In this document: positions 7,820 through 15,972 of the stretch, piece by piece
Layout of the letters: each line of letters begins with the position of its first letter
Numbering within the stretch: position 1 is the stretch's first letter
Source of the DNA: Bacillus sp. NTK034
GTDB lineage: Bacteria > Bacillota > Bacilli > Bacillales > Cytobacillaceae
Direction of reading: 5' to 3'
Length of the DNA stretch: 50,163 bases
Assembly: GCF_017303275.1 (NCBI RefSeq)
Contig: NZ_JAFKOJ010000019.1
Span: 1-50,163 of the forward strand
Notes under the pieces: model-generated
Databases searched by the model: none
What the model was told of the DNA's origin: nothing
The model's input: only the letters and a program-made list of their open reading frames with translations
Position numbers and translations under genes: made by a program

Positions 7820-8617
7820 ATGAAAAGTCAGTACGAAAACGAGGAAATTCTATCAGGTGGGAATGTTACAAACGTATATCGTTCCGGAGATACTGTTCGA
7901 CGAGACTTAAAAGAACATAGTCCAAATATTCATGAGGTATTAATACATTTGGAGAGCAAAGGTTTCAACTACGCACCTAAGTTTTTAGGTATTGATGAAA
8001 GAAATAGAGAAATATTGTCATTTATTGAAGGTGAAGCTGGTAATTATCCATTAAAAAAATATATGTGGTCGAATGATGTTTTAAAGGAGATAGCTAAAAT
8101 ACTACGTCTCTATCATGATGCTGTAAGTGATTTTCAAATTAATGAAAGTTGGCAGCCACTTGATAATACCCCTCAGCAATTTGAGGTGTTATGTCACAAT
8201 GACTTTGCCATATATAACATTATTTTTAATCACGAAAAGCCAGTAGGTATTATTGACTTTGACCTTGCAGCTCCTGGTCCAAGACTTTGGGATATAGCTT
8301 ATACTCTGTATACTTGTGTTCCTTTAAGTAGACTATATCATTCTGAAACAGGTGATGCAGTTTATTATAACCCGTTAAGGGATGCCAGCCGTATAAAGAA
8401 AAGGGTTAAATTGTTCTTTGAAGCTTATGGTGTCGAGGGAATGGAAAAAGGATTTTTAGAGACTGTTTTACTACGAGTTGAAGCGTTATGTAAAACGATG
8501 CAAAGGAAAGCCAAAGAAGGAGATATGGCGTTTCAAAAGATGATTGATGAAGGACATTATGAACATTATCAAAAAGAACTTGAATTCATACGCGAACATG
8601 GAAAAGCATGGATATAA
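7820..8617 (+). CDS. Aminoglycoside phosphotransferase-family kinase (APH-like)
   Basis: A 265-residue protein with the kinase-like APH fold. The catalytic loop is LCHNDFAIYNIIF (HxDxxxxN) and the metal-binding motif is GIIDFDLA; the N-terminal lobe has SGGNVTNVYRSGDTVRR. APH-family members phosphorylate aminoglycosides, choline, homoserine or other small alcohols, so the name does not prove antibiotic resistance. The ATG follows TTGGGGGAATTTTA. A terminator and a composite array element follow. Confidence 0.85.
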   Translation: MKSQYENEEILSGGNVTNVYRSGDTVRRDLKEHSPNIHEVLIHLESKGFNYAPKFLGIDERNREILSFIEGEAGNYPLKKYMWSNDVLKEIAKILRLYHDAVSDFQINESWQPLDNTPQQFEVLCHNDFAIYNIIFNHEKPVGIIDFDLAAPGPRLWDIAYTLYTCVPLSRLYHSETGDAVYYNPLRDASRIKKRVKLFFEAYGVEGMEKGFLETVLLRVEALCKTMQRKAKEGDMAFQKMIDEGHYEHYQKELEFIREHGKAWI

Positions 8618-8642
8618 AGTAGTATTAAATTAAATGACTAGT

Positions 8643-8680
8643 AATAGCGTTAAGCCTAGCAGGTTTAACGCTATTTTATT
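8643..8680 (+). terminator. Intrinsic terminator
   Basis: A long stem pairs AATAGCGTTAA (8643-8653) with TTAACGCTATT (8665-8675), followed by TTATT. It lies just after the phosphotransferase gene and is separate from the array element. Confidence 0.8.
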
Positions 8681-8731
8681 ATCGTACCAAAGAAGTGATA
8701 CTTTTACGAAAATAAGTATTACAGGGAAAGT

Positions 8732-8886
8732 TTGTGAAGAAATGTACTTAAATAAACGGGGGCATTACCTAAAGATCCAGCTGCCATCTCAGGCGGCTTT
8801 TCTTTCGGGACAGTTTTCTTCAACAAGGGTTGCTGCGGCAATCCTTTTATCTTACCACTAACGGGGCAGTTTAGTTGAAGAAGGAA
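8732..8886 (+). repeat. Array element 10, composite
   Basis: Starts with the long-form extension (TGTGAAGAAATGTACTTAAA), then AAACGGGGGCATTACC and CAGCTGCC..CAGGCGGC, almost identical to 5840-5946. A truncated core (CGGGACAGTTTTCTTCAACA) follows. A second hairpin (GGGTTGCTGCGGCAATCC) and a complete right core CACTAACGGGGCAG with TTTAGTTGAAGAAGG come last. It looks like one element joined to, or inserted in, another. Confidence 0.8.
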
Positions 8887-8986
8887 TTTCAAAAAGGTGG
8901 ATTCATAATGAAATACAGTTAAAAAGTCTTTTTGAATTTATAATAGTATTTAATAAGAAACAAACATATATTAGGGAGAGGCATTT

Positions 8987-9673
8987 ATGAATATTGCTCA
9001 AATTAAAAAGGCATTATTTAAGCAAGCCACAATCTTTCAAACAGGGGGATTCCGACCAACTGAGGCATTAGGAGAAAGTTGGATTGGTAAGGTTTTGTGG
9101 GGAAAAGAAGGAGAAACTGTACCATCTAATTTTGAACCAATCTGCACCATATTTTTAAACAATTTACCCTACATACCCAAGGAATTAATAAGCTATCAAT
9201 TAATAACAATTTATATGGATTTTGATGTATTCAATAATCTAAATGATGATAATTTAGTTTCATTTTTTAAGATAAATTGTTATACCAAATTAGATGAATT
9301 ACAAAAGAAAAATGAACAATCTACAAAGATAAAACCTTTTCCATTAACTCCTTTAATTATTGATAATGATACACCTTCTTGGGAAGATTCTAATAACATT
9401 GCCCTTGAAATTGAAAATGAAATATTACGGCTTGAATTGGAGGAAGGTATAGAATATTACGAGGATATTGTAGAAAAATTATATCCCACTCATAAGGTTG
9501 GGGGGTATCCTTCCTTTACTCAAGGTGGAGTTTCTTTTGGAGAAGATTACCCATTTGTATTTCAAATAAGTTCTGATGAAAAGGCACGCTTCAACATAGT
9601 AGATAGCGGTAGTTTCTATTTTTTCTACAATCTAGAAAAACAGGATTGGATTGTATACTGTGATTTTTATTAG
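8987..9673 (+). CDS. YwqG/DUF1963 family protein
   Basis: A 228-residue protein of the DUF1963 (YwqG) family. The signature is in the C-terminal half: HKVGGYPSFTQ, then YPFVFQISSD and SGSFYFFYN. In Bacillus, YwqG-type proteins occur among accessory and toxin-immunity loci, but the biochemical role is unknown. The ATG follows AGGGAGAGGCATTT. The first 60 residues are typical of the family and the gene appears intact. Confidence 0.8.
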   Translation: MNIAQIKKALFKQATIFQTGGFRPTEALGESWIGKVLWGKEGETVPSNFEPICTIFLNNLPYIPKELISYQLITIYMDFDVFNNLNDDNLVSFFKINCYTKLDELQKKNEQSTKIKPFPLTPLIIDNDTPSWEDSNNIALEIENEILRLELEEGIEYYEDIVEKLYPTHKVGGYPSFTQGGVSFGEDYPFVFQISSDEKARFNIVDSGSFYFFYNLEKQDWIVYCDFY

Positions 9674-9694
9674 TCTTTTTTTGTAGAGGTTATT

Positions 9695-9780
9695 CACTAA
9701 CGGATGCTTATGGTTTAAAATCAGCTGCCATAACCAGGCGGCTTTTTTTATTCCATAAAAGGGGCAGTTTAGTTAATCTA
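9695..9780 (+). repeat. Array element 11
   Basis: A full copy: left box CACTAACGGATGCTTATG, hairpin CAGCTGCCATAACCAGGCGGC with seven Ts, right core ATAAAAGGGGCAG with TTTAGTTAA. Core heptamer at 9761-9767. Confidence 0.9.
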
Positions 9781-9823
9781 GCTATGGTATACTTTGATTG
9801 AGATTTCAATGGAGTTGGCTGTT

Positions 9824-10150
9824 ATGTTAAGAAAAAGAATTATCAAAGCTATATTACCAACAACTATAACGAGTATATTATCAATAATCTCTATGACGAT
9901 TCCTGGAATCTTCGTAGGAGCTGTTTTCTATTCTATCCTAACAGATACCATTCCAAGAGGTGGTTCAAAACCAGTAATCTTTGAATATATAAAGCATGGT
10001 GTACTCTATTGTCTGACAGGTGTCATCGGGTGGTTAATCTTCATCCTCTTAGTCTTTAAGGATTTAGATTTTTCAGGACTTTATGTGCCTGCTTCATTTT
10101 CTATTTTGTATTACCATATTTTACTCTATATAAATCAATACAAAGATTAG
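9824..10150 (+). CDS. Small membrane protein of unknown function
   Basis: About 108 residues, with three hydrophobic segments: around residues 8-32, 47-70 (GVLYCLTGVIGWLIFILLVF) and 80-100. No catalytic motif is visible. Candidate starts are TTG 9794, ATG 9809 and ATG 9824; GGAG at 9811-9814 is best spaced for 9824. It resembles other single-gene membrane proteins in the array, and its function is unassigned. Confidence 0.65.
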   Translation: MLRKRIIKAILPTTITSILSIISMTIPGIFVGAVFYSILTDTIPRGGSKPVIFEYIKHGVLYCLTGVIGWLIFILLVFKDLDFSGLYVPASFSILYYHILLYINQYKD

Positions 10151-10215
10151 CATCTATTCTAAAAACTCCAGGTACAAATATAAATATTAATTAATTGAGA
10201 CCAATCTAAGATAGA

Positions 10216-10303
10216 GTGAAGAAATGTACTTAAATGTTCAAAATCAGCTGCCAAATCTGGCGGCTTTTTTGTTCAACAAACGGGGCAGTTTAGTTGAAGA
10301 AGG
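10216..10303 (+). repeat. Array element 12 (long form)
   Basis: Carries the GTGAAGAAATGTACTTAAAT extension, lacks a clear left box, then has hairpin CAGCTGCCAAATCTGGCGGC with six Ts and right core TTCAACAAACGGGGCAG with TTTAGTTGAAGAAGG. Confidence 0.9.
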
Positions 10304-10364
10304 AAAGTTTACATAGTATGAGGAATATATTTCTTTGGTGTTCAAAAGAAAGGGTGTGTTTGTG

Positions 10365-10826
10365 ATGTTCAATTTTATTAAAATCACCATTGAACATATA
10401 GATACAATAATCAATTTACGCTTGGCACTACTAAAGGAATTAGACGAGCTGAGTTCTCCTCAAGAAGAACAACTTATTGAAACTGCAACAAGGAAGTATT
10501 TACAGACAGCATTATCAAATAATGAATTTATATCCTATATGGCAGAAATAAATGGAGAACCTGTAGGTATCAGTGGTATGGTTCTGTTTAAAAGACCACC
10601 ATATTTAGAAAACCTTAAAGGGATTGAAGCCTACATTCTTAATATGTACACCACCCCTGAGTATCGTGGAAAAGGTTTAGCAAAACAGCTGCTTGAACAT
10701 TGTATTAATGAATGCAAAAGAAGTGGGGTTAAACGCATCTGGCTGCACGCATCTGAAGATGGCAAACCACTATATAAAAAAATGGGTTTTACTAATAAGG
10801 AAAGTGAAATGGAACATTTTCTATAA
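10365..10826 (+). CDS. GNAT family N-acetyltransferase
   Basis: A 153-residue GNAT protein. The acetyl-CoA binding segment is YTTPEYRGKGLAKQLLEH (RxxGxA), preceded by the IEAYILNMY strand and followed by RIWLHASEDGKPLYKKMGF, the typical C-terminal motif. Substrate unknown. The in-frame region extends to a GTG at 10335, but the ATG at 10365 gives the usual N-terminus (MFNFIKITIEHID). It lies between two well-preserved elements. Confidence 0.85.
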   Translation: MFNFIKITIEHIDTIINLRLALLKELDELSSPQEEQLIETATRKYLQTALSNNEFISYMAEINGEPVGISGMVLFKRPPYLENLKGIEAYILNMYTTPEYRGKGLAKQLLEHCINECKRSGVKRIWLHASEDGKPLYKKMGFTNKESEMEHFL

Positions 10827-10840
10827 AGCGTTTTGTTATT

Positions 10841-10926
10841 AAACTAATGGGTGCTTATATTCAAGGTCAGCTGCTGAATCAGGCAGCTTTTTCTTATTTA
10901 ACAAACGGGGCAGGTTTGTTGAACAA
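10841..10926 (+). repeat. Array element 13 (well-preserved copy)
   Basis: Left box AACTAATGGGTGCTTATATT, hairpin CAGCTGCTGAATCAGGCAGC with a T-rich tract, and a right palindrome with arms TTTAACAAAC and GTTTGTTGAA around GGGGCAG (10907-10913). This is a good reference copy: nine of ten arm positions pair. Confidence 0.95.
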
Positions 10927-10945
10927 GAGACAGAAAAAAAAACGC

Positions 10946-10983
10946 AAACAATTTGCGGCTCACAACTGGCAATTGTTTTTTGA
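10946..10983 (+). terminator. Intrinsic terminator
   Basis: AAACAATTTGC (10946-10956) pairs with GGCAATTGTTT (10968-10978), followed by TTTTGATTT. It lies just outside the last element of the first array block. Confidence 0.6.
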
Positions 10984-11371
10984 TTTATACCCATATAAAT
11001 TATGAGAAAATTACATTCATTGACTGGGTTTTGGAGCAAGTTTTTAGAGTTGAAATCTGGGTGAACCTTGCCCATATGATAATTATCCCTTAATCAAAAT
11101 TTCTCACAAACCTTATGTAACCCCCATAATAACATGATATCACTTGCCATACTCTTGTCATTCTTCAATATGGCAGGAATGGCATTTATTTTAGATGGTT
11201 GACTCTCCGCTTGGAGATTACATAAATAGATTCCTTTAAAAATACCTAAAATCAGAGAATGAATTTGAAGGGTTAAGACTTTTGTACTATGGTATCTACA
11301 GCTTTTGTTGAATTGAATAAATCTATGCTTTTCTGTCATAATGAGACAAATAAATCCAGTATGGGTTTTAA
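10984..11371. other. Gap without a recognisable gene
   Basis: About 390 bp between the last element of the first block and the two-component system. Short frames exist on both strands, none with a good ribosome binding site plus a recognisable protein. It may contain the decayed remains of a gene. Confidence 0.4.
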
Positions 11372-11418
11372 CTCAGGTTGGCTAGCGGCTTTGCCATTAG
11401 GCCAGTCTGGGTTTTTCT
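11372..11418 (+). terminator. Terminator-like hairpin upstream of the sensor kinase
   Basis: CTCAGGTTGGCTAGCGGC pairs, with several wobbles, with GCCATTAGGCCAGTCTGGG and is followed by TTTTTCT. It would isolate the kinase operon from upstream transcription. Confidence 0.55.
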
Positions 11419-11437
11419 ATTGTAAAATGAGTCTTTG

Positions 11438-11452
11438 GTCTATAAAATAGAC
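11438..11452. promoter_or_regulatory. Palindrome upstream of the kinase gene
   Basis: A perfect 15-bp inverted repeat, GTCTATAAAATAGAC, lies about 40 bp before the likely kinase start and contains a TATAAA that could be a -10 element. It may be an operator, possibly for autoregulation (inference). Confidence 0.4.
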
Positions 11453-11490
11453 TTTACAGAATATTCTTAATGATGGAGGGGCGGTCTGGA

Positions 11491-13353
11491 ATGCAAGGGG
11501 TGGATTTCTTAAAGAGAAGAGAAAAGTATTCTAAAATATTTTTGACTGCAGTATCCATACTTGGTCTGGGAATATTCATTTTTACACTAAGGGATCTGAC
11601 TATTCCTCAAGAGCCTGTTATCCTTGCCCTTCTGGTCGCATTTCTTTTTATTAGTGAGTACTTTCCTATGCCAGTATGGAAAGGTTTTACTTCAATCTCT
11701 TTTCCAATTCTTTATGTGATTTATCTTCTATATGGTTTTCCTTATTCATTGCTAATTTTTTCATTAGTGGTCTTCATAGTTAACTTCTTCCAAAGACGTC
11801 CAATCCGTATTGTGTTTTTTAATCCTGCCCAGCTGCTGCTCAGCTTTTTCCTGGCAGAAAAGGTATTTGCCGAATTTGCTGACAGGATTGAAAGTGTTGC
11901 TGGTTCAGATTTTTACTTTGGTTTAACAGAGTATGTTGTCCTTTTGTTTTTATATATTTTGTTCAATAACCTAATTGTTGATTTTGTACTTGTTGTTAGA
12001 CCTCAGCCTTATCCGTTTAAGGTATGGAAACAGAAAATGATCACCGAGTGTTTAAGTGGCTGCATTTCATTAATTTATGGGTTTCTCCTTTATTTTATTG
12101 GAACAAAAAATCGAGGAGAAATCGATGTTTTTTCTTATTTTTTCTTCTTCTCCCCGTTAGTAGGGCTGGCTTTGCTTAGCTCGGTGATTGTCAGGTTAAG
12201 GAAAGAAAAGAAGAGGCTTAAGGCTTTATTTACGATCACAAATGAGTTAAACCAAATGCTGCCGTCCAAGGATTGGCTTTTGAAATTACAGGAAAGCTTT
12301 CGTGATTTTATGAATGTTGAGGCTCTTGTCCTGTGCATAAAAGAAGGTAAGGAGTGGAGAACTGCCATTTTGGACGGAATGGCCAATGCCGATAATGTTC
12401 TCATCAGTGATATCAGCTCTGAATTAGAGGTGATAAAAAGCCCGATCATTTATAAGAATCGAAAAAATACATTTGGAATGGCAGATGGTTTTTTTGAAAA
12501 TGACATAAAATCCATTGTCTACTCTCCGCTCGTGATCGACAATGAGACGGTTGGAATGTTCATTATTGGAAAAAGCCGTACCAAAAGTTTTGAGGACGAT
12601 GACATCCAATCAATTGCCACTCTTTCAAATCAGCTTGCGGTCATTCTTAAAACGAAGATGCTATTTGCAGAAAAAGAAAAACGGAATGTCCTGGAAGAAA
12701 GGAATAGAATTGCTAGGGATATACATGATGGGCTAGCCCAAACATTGGCAGGAGCAGTTATGAAACTGGATACAGCAGGAAAAAAAGTTCATAAAGATCC
12801 CAAAGAAACAGTTAAGCTTATTGATGACAGTGTGTGGAGGTTAAGGCAGAGTCTGAAGGAAGTGAGGGAATCCATTTATGCTCTTCGTCCCTATCCAACA
12901 GAACGGATTGGTTTGATTTCAGCTATTACAAATAAAATTAAATCCATCATCCAGGAGCATGGGCAGTGTGTTCATTTCGAAATCCGGGGAAGTGAAACTA
13001 TGCTCAGCCCTATGACTGAAAAGGTTCTTTTTGATACTTTCAAGGAGAGTATGCAAAATGCCATTAAGCACTCAGGTGCTGATCGAATTGATGTGCTCCT
13101 AAGCTATCAAACGGAACATATCCTCCTTAAGGTAAAGGACAATGGGAAGGGTTTTTCACTATATCAGGCGATGCTTAAAGCAAGGAGCCAGCCTCATTTT
13201 GGAATTTTGCAGATGAATGATGCGGCAGATAAGGTAAATGCTTCTCTGCAAATAGAGAGCCAGGAAGGGGAAGGTACAGAAATAACGATAACAGTACCAA
13301 AAATGGGCTTTGAAGGGGGAAGTGAGTTTGATCAAGCTAATGCTGGTGGATGA
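11491..13353 (+). CDS. Membrane sensor histidine kinase, NarX/LiaS type (GAF-HisKA_3)
   Basis: About 620 residues from the ATG at 11491, chosen because GGAGGGG (11475-11481) is correctly spaced for it rather than for the in-frame ATG at 11470. Several membrane segments fill the first 235 residues. A GAF-like domain follows (roughly 250-385), then the HisKA_3 dimerisation helix with the phosphoacceptor histidine in ARDIHDGLAQ (residue 412), and an HATPase domain with KESMQNAIKHS and KDNGKGFS. It should autophosphorylate and pass the phosphate to the regulator encoded immediately downstream, whose start overlaps this gene's end. The signal is unknown. Confidence 0.9.
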   Translation: MQGVDFLKRREKYSKIFLTAVSILGLGIFIFTLRDLTIPQEPVILALLVAFLFISEYFPMPVWKGFTSISFPILYVIYLLYGFPYSLLIFSLVVFIVNFFQRRPIRIVFFNPAQLLLSFFLAEKVFAEFADRIESVAGSDFYFGLTEYVVLLFLYILFNNLIVDFVLVVRPQPYPFKVWKQKMITECLSGCISLIYGFLLYFIGTKNRGEIDVFSYFFFFSPLVGLALLSSVIVRLRKEKKRLKALFTITNELNQMLPSKDWLLKLQESFRDFMNVEALVLCIKEGKEWRTAILDGMANADNVLISDISSELEVIKSPIIYKNRKNTFGMADGFFENDIKSIVYSPLVIDNETVGMFIIGKSRTKSFEDDDIQSIATLSNQLAVILKTKMLFAEKEKRNVLEERNRIARDIHDGLAQTLAGAVMKLDTAGKKVHKDPKETVKLIDDSVWRLRQSLKEVRESIYALRPYPTERIGLISAITNKIKSIIQEHGQCVHFEIRGSETMLSPMTEKVLFDTFKESMQNAIKHSGADRIDVLLSYQTEHILLKVKDNGKGFSLYQAMLKARSQPHFGILQMNDAADKVNASLQIESQEGEGTEITITVPKMGFEGGSEFDQANAGG

Positions 13354-13975
13354 CCATGCCGTTTTGAGGGATGGGCTTCGAAACATTTTAGGGTTGCAGA
13401 ATGATATTGAAGTAGTTGGAGAAGCAGAAACGGGGATGGAGGCCATTCAAAAAGTCGCAGACCTCCAGCCGGATTTAATTATTATGGATATAAATATGCC
13501 AAACCACAGTGGAGTTGAGGTGACAGGCATAATCAAAAAGCAGTATCCGAACATAAAAGTATTGATGCTAACGATGCATAATCATGATGAGTTCTTTATG
13601 TCTGCTATCCGGGAGGGGGCCGACGGGTATCTTCTAAAGGATTCCCCTTCAGAACAGGTAATAGAGGCGGTACGTACAGTTGCAAAGGGGGAATCCGTTA
13701 TTCACCCTTCCATGACCAGAAAGCTTTTGACCTTCCACCAGCAGCAAAGGCCTTATCAGGAGGATAATAGCTTAACTGAACGCGAAATGGATGTACTTCT
13801 TTGCCTTGTTGAAGGAATGAGCAATAAAGAGATTGCCAATAAACTTTATATAAGTGATAAGACTGTCAAAATCCATGTCAGCAAAATATTTAAAAAGCTG
13901 AATGTAAAAAGCCGTTCGCAAGTTGTAATCCTTGCAGTTCAGAAACAGCTCGTGCCAATACCCCCGGGTTCCTAG
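13328..13975 (+). CDS. NarL/FixJ-family response regulator
   Basis: A 215-residue two-domain regulator. The receiver domain has the acidic pair VDDH near the start, the phosphoacceptor Asp54 in IIMDINMP, and KD(S) in YLLKDSPSEQV. The C-terminal LuxR-type helix-turn-helix spans LTEREMDVL to KTVKIHVSKIFKKL. I prefer the TTG at 13328, which gives MIKLMLVDDH and has GGGGGA upstream; earlier starts sit inside the ribosome binding site. It overlaps the kinase gene by 26 bp, so the two are co-translated. The likely targets are the two protease genes just downstream (inference from position and shared upstream motifs). Confidence 0.9.
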   Translation: MIKLMLVDDHAVLRDGLRNILGLQNDIEVVGEAETGMEAIQKVADLQPDLIIMDINMPNHSGVEVTGIIKKQYPNIKVLMLTMHNHDEFFMSAIREGADGYLLKDSPSEQVIEAVRTVAKGESVIHPSMTRKLLTFHQQQRPYQEDNSLTEREMDVLLCLVEGMSNKEIANKLYISDKTVKIHVSKIFKKLNVKSRSQVVILAVQKQLVPIPPGS

Positions 13976-13988
13976 GGGGATCTTTTTA
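13961..13988 (+). terminator. Terminator at the end of the two-component operon
   Basis: CCCCC and GGGGG form a short G:C stem around the stop codon, followed by ATCTTTTT. A second small hairpin, TTTAGGA/TCCTAAA (13985-14003), follows directly. Confidence 0.5.
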
Positions 13989-14219
13989 GGATGGACTCCT
14001 AAAGAATCCGTGGACTACTATCCAAACGTTATCGATAATTCCAGGTAAAGAAAGATTATATGCTGTTTCTGAAATAATTGTAAAATACATCATTTCACCA
14101 AACTTGTAAGGTCACCTAAAATGCTTTTCTTGGGTATTTTTATTTTCTAAAGTGTTCCATTTCATCGTTAATGACAAAATTTTTAAGGATTCGTTTCTTG
14201 ACCAGGATTGGAGGGATAC

Positions 14220-14229
14220 TACTTTAGTA
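14220..14229. promoter_or_regulatory. Shared motif TACTTTAGTA upstream of protease 1
   Basis: An imperfect palindrome (TACT-TT-AGTA) whose last base is 118 bp before the ATG. The same ten bases occur 125 bp before the second protease gene. The 370-bp gap holding it has no gene. It is a candidate binding site for the neighbouring NarL-type regulator, or just conserved duplicated promoter sequence. Confidence 0.45.
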
Positions 14230-14346
14230 TTATCTCGCGTAGTCCAACTAGATTTCCCATTTAGACCTTCTGCAGAATAGTTATTTTGACTTCAAAGTGA
14301 GATGATTTTAGCAAGCTTAAACTAAAATCATTGAGGTGGTAAATGG

Positions 14347-15786
14347 ATGAAGAATAGACTTATGTTGATAACTATTGTCTTGTTTGCAGCAATTGCATTA
14401 GGGGGAATGATACAGGGCTCAGGCGCAACGTCCGGGAAAGCGGCGACTGTCACCCTGGATCCGCTACTGGAGCAGGTGATGGAAACAGCAGCTGAGCCTG
14501 TAGAAGTCATCGTTTCTTTCAGAGGAGTTAAAAATATAGGGGCTAATCAGCAAAGCCTTTTGACAGGCTTGGGAATTGAGAAGGGAATCCTTTTTCAAAG
14601 CCTACCAATTGCCGGGGTTGTAGCAACAAAAGACCAAATTGAGAAGCTGGCACAAAGTGAACAGGTTCTTTCCATCTATTTGAACAAAGAGCTGAGATAT
14701 GAAAATGACTCTTCAACCGATCTGACCGGGGTTGATGCCGTTCGGACAAGTGAAGAGATGCGAAAACTCAATGGAGGACTGCCTGTTTCCGGTAAGGGAA
14801 TTGGTGTTGTCATTAATGACAGTGGAGTTGATGGAACACACAAGGATATTGCGTATGGAGACCATCTTGTCCAGAATGTTTTAGGTTCAACGAATTTGCA
14901 TGCTATAGACTCTTTGCTGCCGATGACCTATATTGAAAATGTTCCAAATTCAGATTCCAATTCGGGGCACGGCACGCATGTCGCAGGCATTGTGGGCGGA
15001 AACGGGGCAATGTCGGGAGGGAAATATGAAGGTGTGGCTCCGGGAGCTAGTTTAATAGGGTATGGATCAGGGGCTGCACTGGCAATGCTGGATACAATCG
15101 GGGGCTTCGATTATGCCCTTACCCATCAGCATGATTACAATATTCGAGTCATTACCAATTCATGGGGGGATACTTCAGAGGCTGGTCTCCCTTTTGACCC
15201 ATTGCACCCAATTAATATAGCGACTAAGAAGCTTTATGACCGTGGTATTATTACCGTCTTTTCAGCAGGAAACTCAGGGCCTGGCGAGAAAACGATATCA
15301 GGAAATTATAAGAAGGCTCCATGGGTTATAACGGTTGCAGCCGGAGATAAGGAAGGCAAGCTCGCCGACTTTTCCTCACGGGGTGAAAGAGATAAAAGAG
15401 GTACATTTATAATAGATGGAGAACAATGGGCCTGGGAGGACCGGCCGACGGTTACATCCCCAGGTGTGGACATTATTTCTACAAGAGTCATTTCACCGGT
15501 TGCCTCACTCGGTGCCACAAAGGATGTCCAATATATCGATCCGGCTTATCTGCCATACTACACAACAATGAGCGGGACTTCGATGGCCGCTCCGCATGTA
15601 GCTGGAGTTGTTGCATTAGTGCTTGATGCAAATCCGCTTTTATCACCAAAGGAAGTAAAAGAAATCGTACAGAGTACGGCAACAGCAATGCCCGGATATG
15701 AACCTTGGGAGGCCGGGGCTGGATATGTCAACGCTTATAGTGCGGTAGAGAAAGCTTTTAAAGTAGCAAAAGGCGGGCAAAAATAA
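14347..15786 (+). CDS. Secreted subtilisin-like serine protease (S8) 1
   Basis: A 479-residue subtilase. A signal peptide covers about the first 30 residues; a propeptide region (EVIVSFRGVKN to VLSIYLNKEL) follows. The catalytic triad is Asp158 in INDSGVDGTH, His208 in NSGHGTHVAG and Ser412 in MSGTSMAAPH; the oxyanion asparagine is in TVFSAGNSGPG. It ends shortly after the catalytic domain with no anchoring domain, so the product should be released. It is closely similar to the next gene over the whole shared length, so the two are tandem duplicates. A terminator follows. Confidence 0.92.
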   Translation: MKNRLMLITIVLFAAIALGGMIQGSGATSGKAATVTLDPLLEQVMETAAEPVEVIVSFRGVKNIGANQQSLLTGLGIEKGILFQSLPIAGVVATKDQIEKLAQSEQVLSIYLNKELRYENDSSTDLTGVDAVRTSEEMRKLNGGLPVSGKGIGVVINDSGVDGTHKDIAYGDHLVQNVLGSTNLHAIDSLLPMTYIENVPNSDSNSGHGTHVAGIVGGNGAMSGGKYEGVAPGASLIGYGSGAALAMLDTIGGFDYALTHQHDYNIRVITNSWGDTSEAGLPFDPLHPINIATKKLYDRGIITVFSAGNSGPGEKTISGNYKKAPWVITVAAGDKEGKLADFSSRGERDKRGTFIIDGEQWAWEDRPTVTSPGVDIISTRVISPVASLGATKDVQYIDPAYLPYYTTMSGTSMAAPHVAGVVALVLDANPLLSPKEVKEIVQSTATAMPGYEPWEAGAGYVNAYSAVEKAFKVAKGGQK

Positions 15787-15791
15787 AATTG

Positions 15792-15826
15792 AAAGGGTCT
15801 GCCGATTGGCTGGCCCTTTATGTTTA
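15792..15826 (+). terminator. Terminator after protease 1
   Basis: AAAGGGTCTGCC (15792-15803) pairs with GGCTGGCCCTTT (15808-15819) with one mismatch, followed by a modest T-rich tract. Confidence 0.55.
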
Positions 15827-15838
15827 TGCAGGCTATAT

Positions 15839-15848
15839 TACTTTAGTA
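15839..15848. promoter_or_regulatory. Shared motif TACTTTAGTA upstream of protease 2
   Basis: The same ten bases as at 14220-14229, at almost the same distance from the start codon. Further downstream both leaders also share a CATTT...ACCTT...AATAGT pattern. A TATAAT hexamer near 15938 could be the -10 element; no good -35 is present, as expected for an activated promoter. Confidence 0.45.
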
Positions 15849-15972
15849 CGAGTCAGAAATACGTCTTCTGGAACCGCATTTTACAACCTTTGAGTAATAG
15901 TCTACGAGAATACTATCAAAGATAATGAAAGAGCTAGATTATAATTCTTATACAGATGGAAGGAGAATGTAA

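Noticed and set aside
7820..8617. A definite aminoglycoside resistance gene.
   Set aside because: The APH fold motifs are clear, but this family also includes kinases for other small molecules and the sequence alone does not give the substrate.
11094..11339. An 81-codon minus-strand frame in the gap before the sensor kinase.
   Set aside because: No good ribosome binding site, no family resemblance and unusual composition; treated as a chance frame or remains of a gene.
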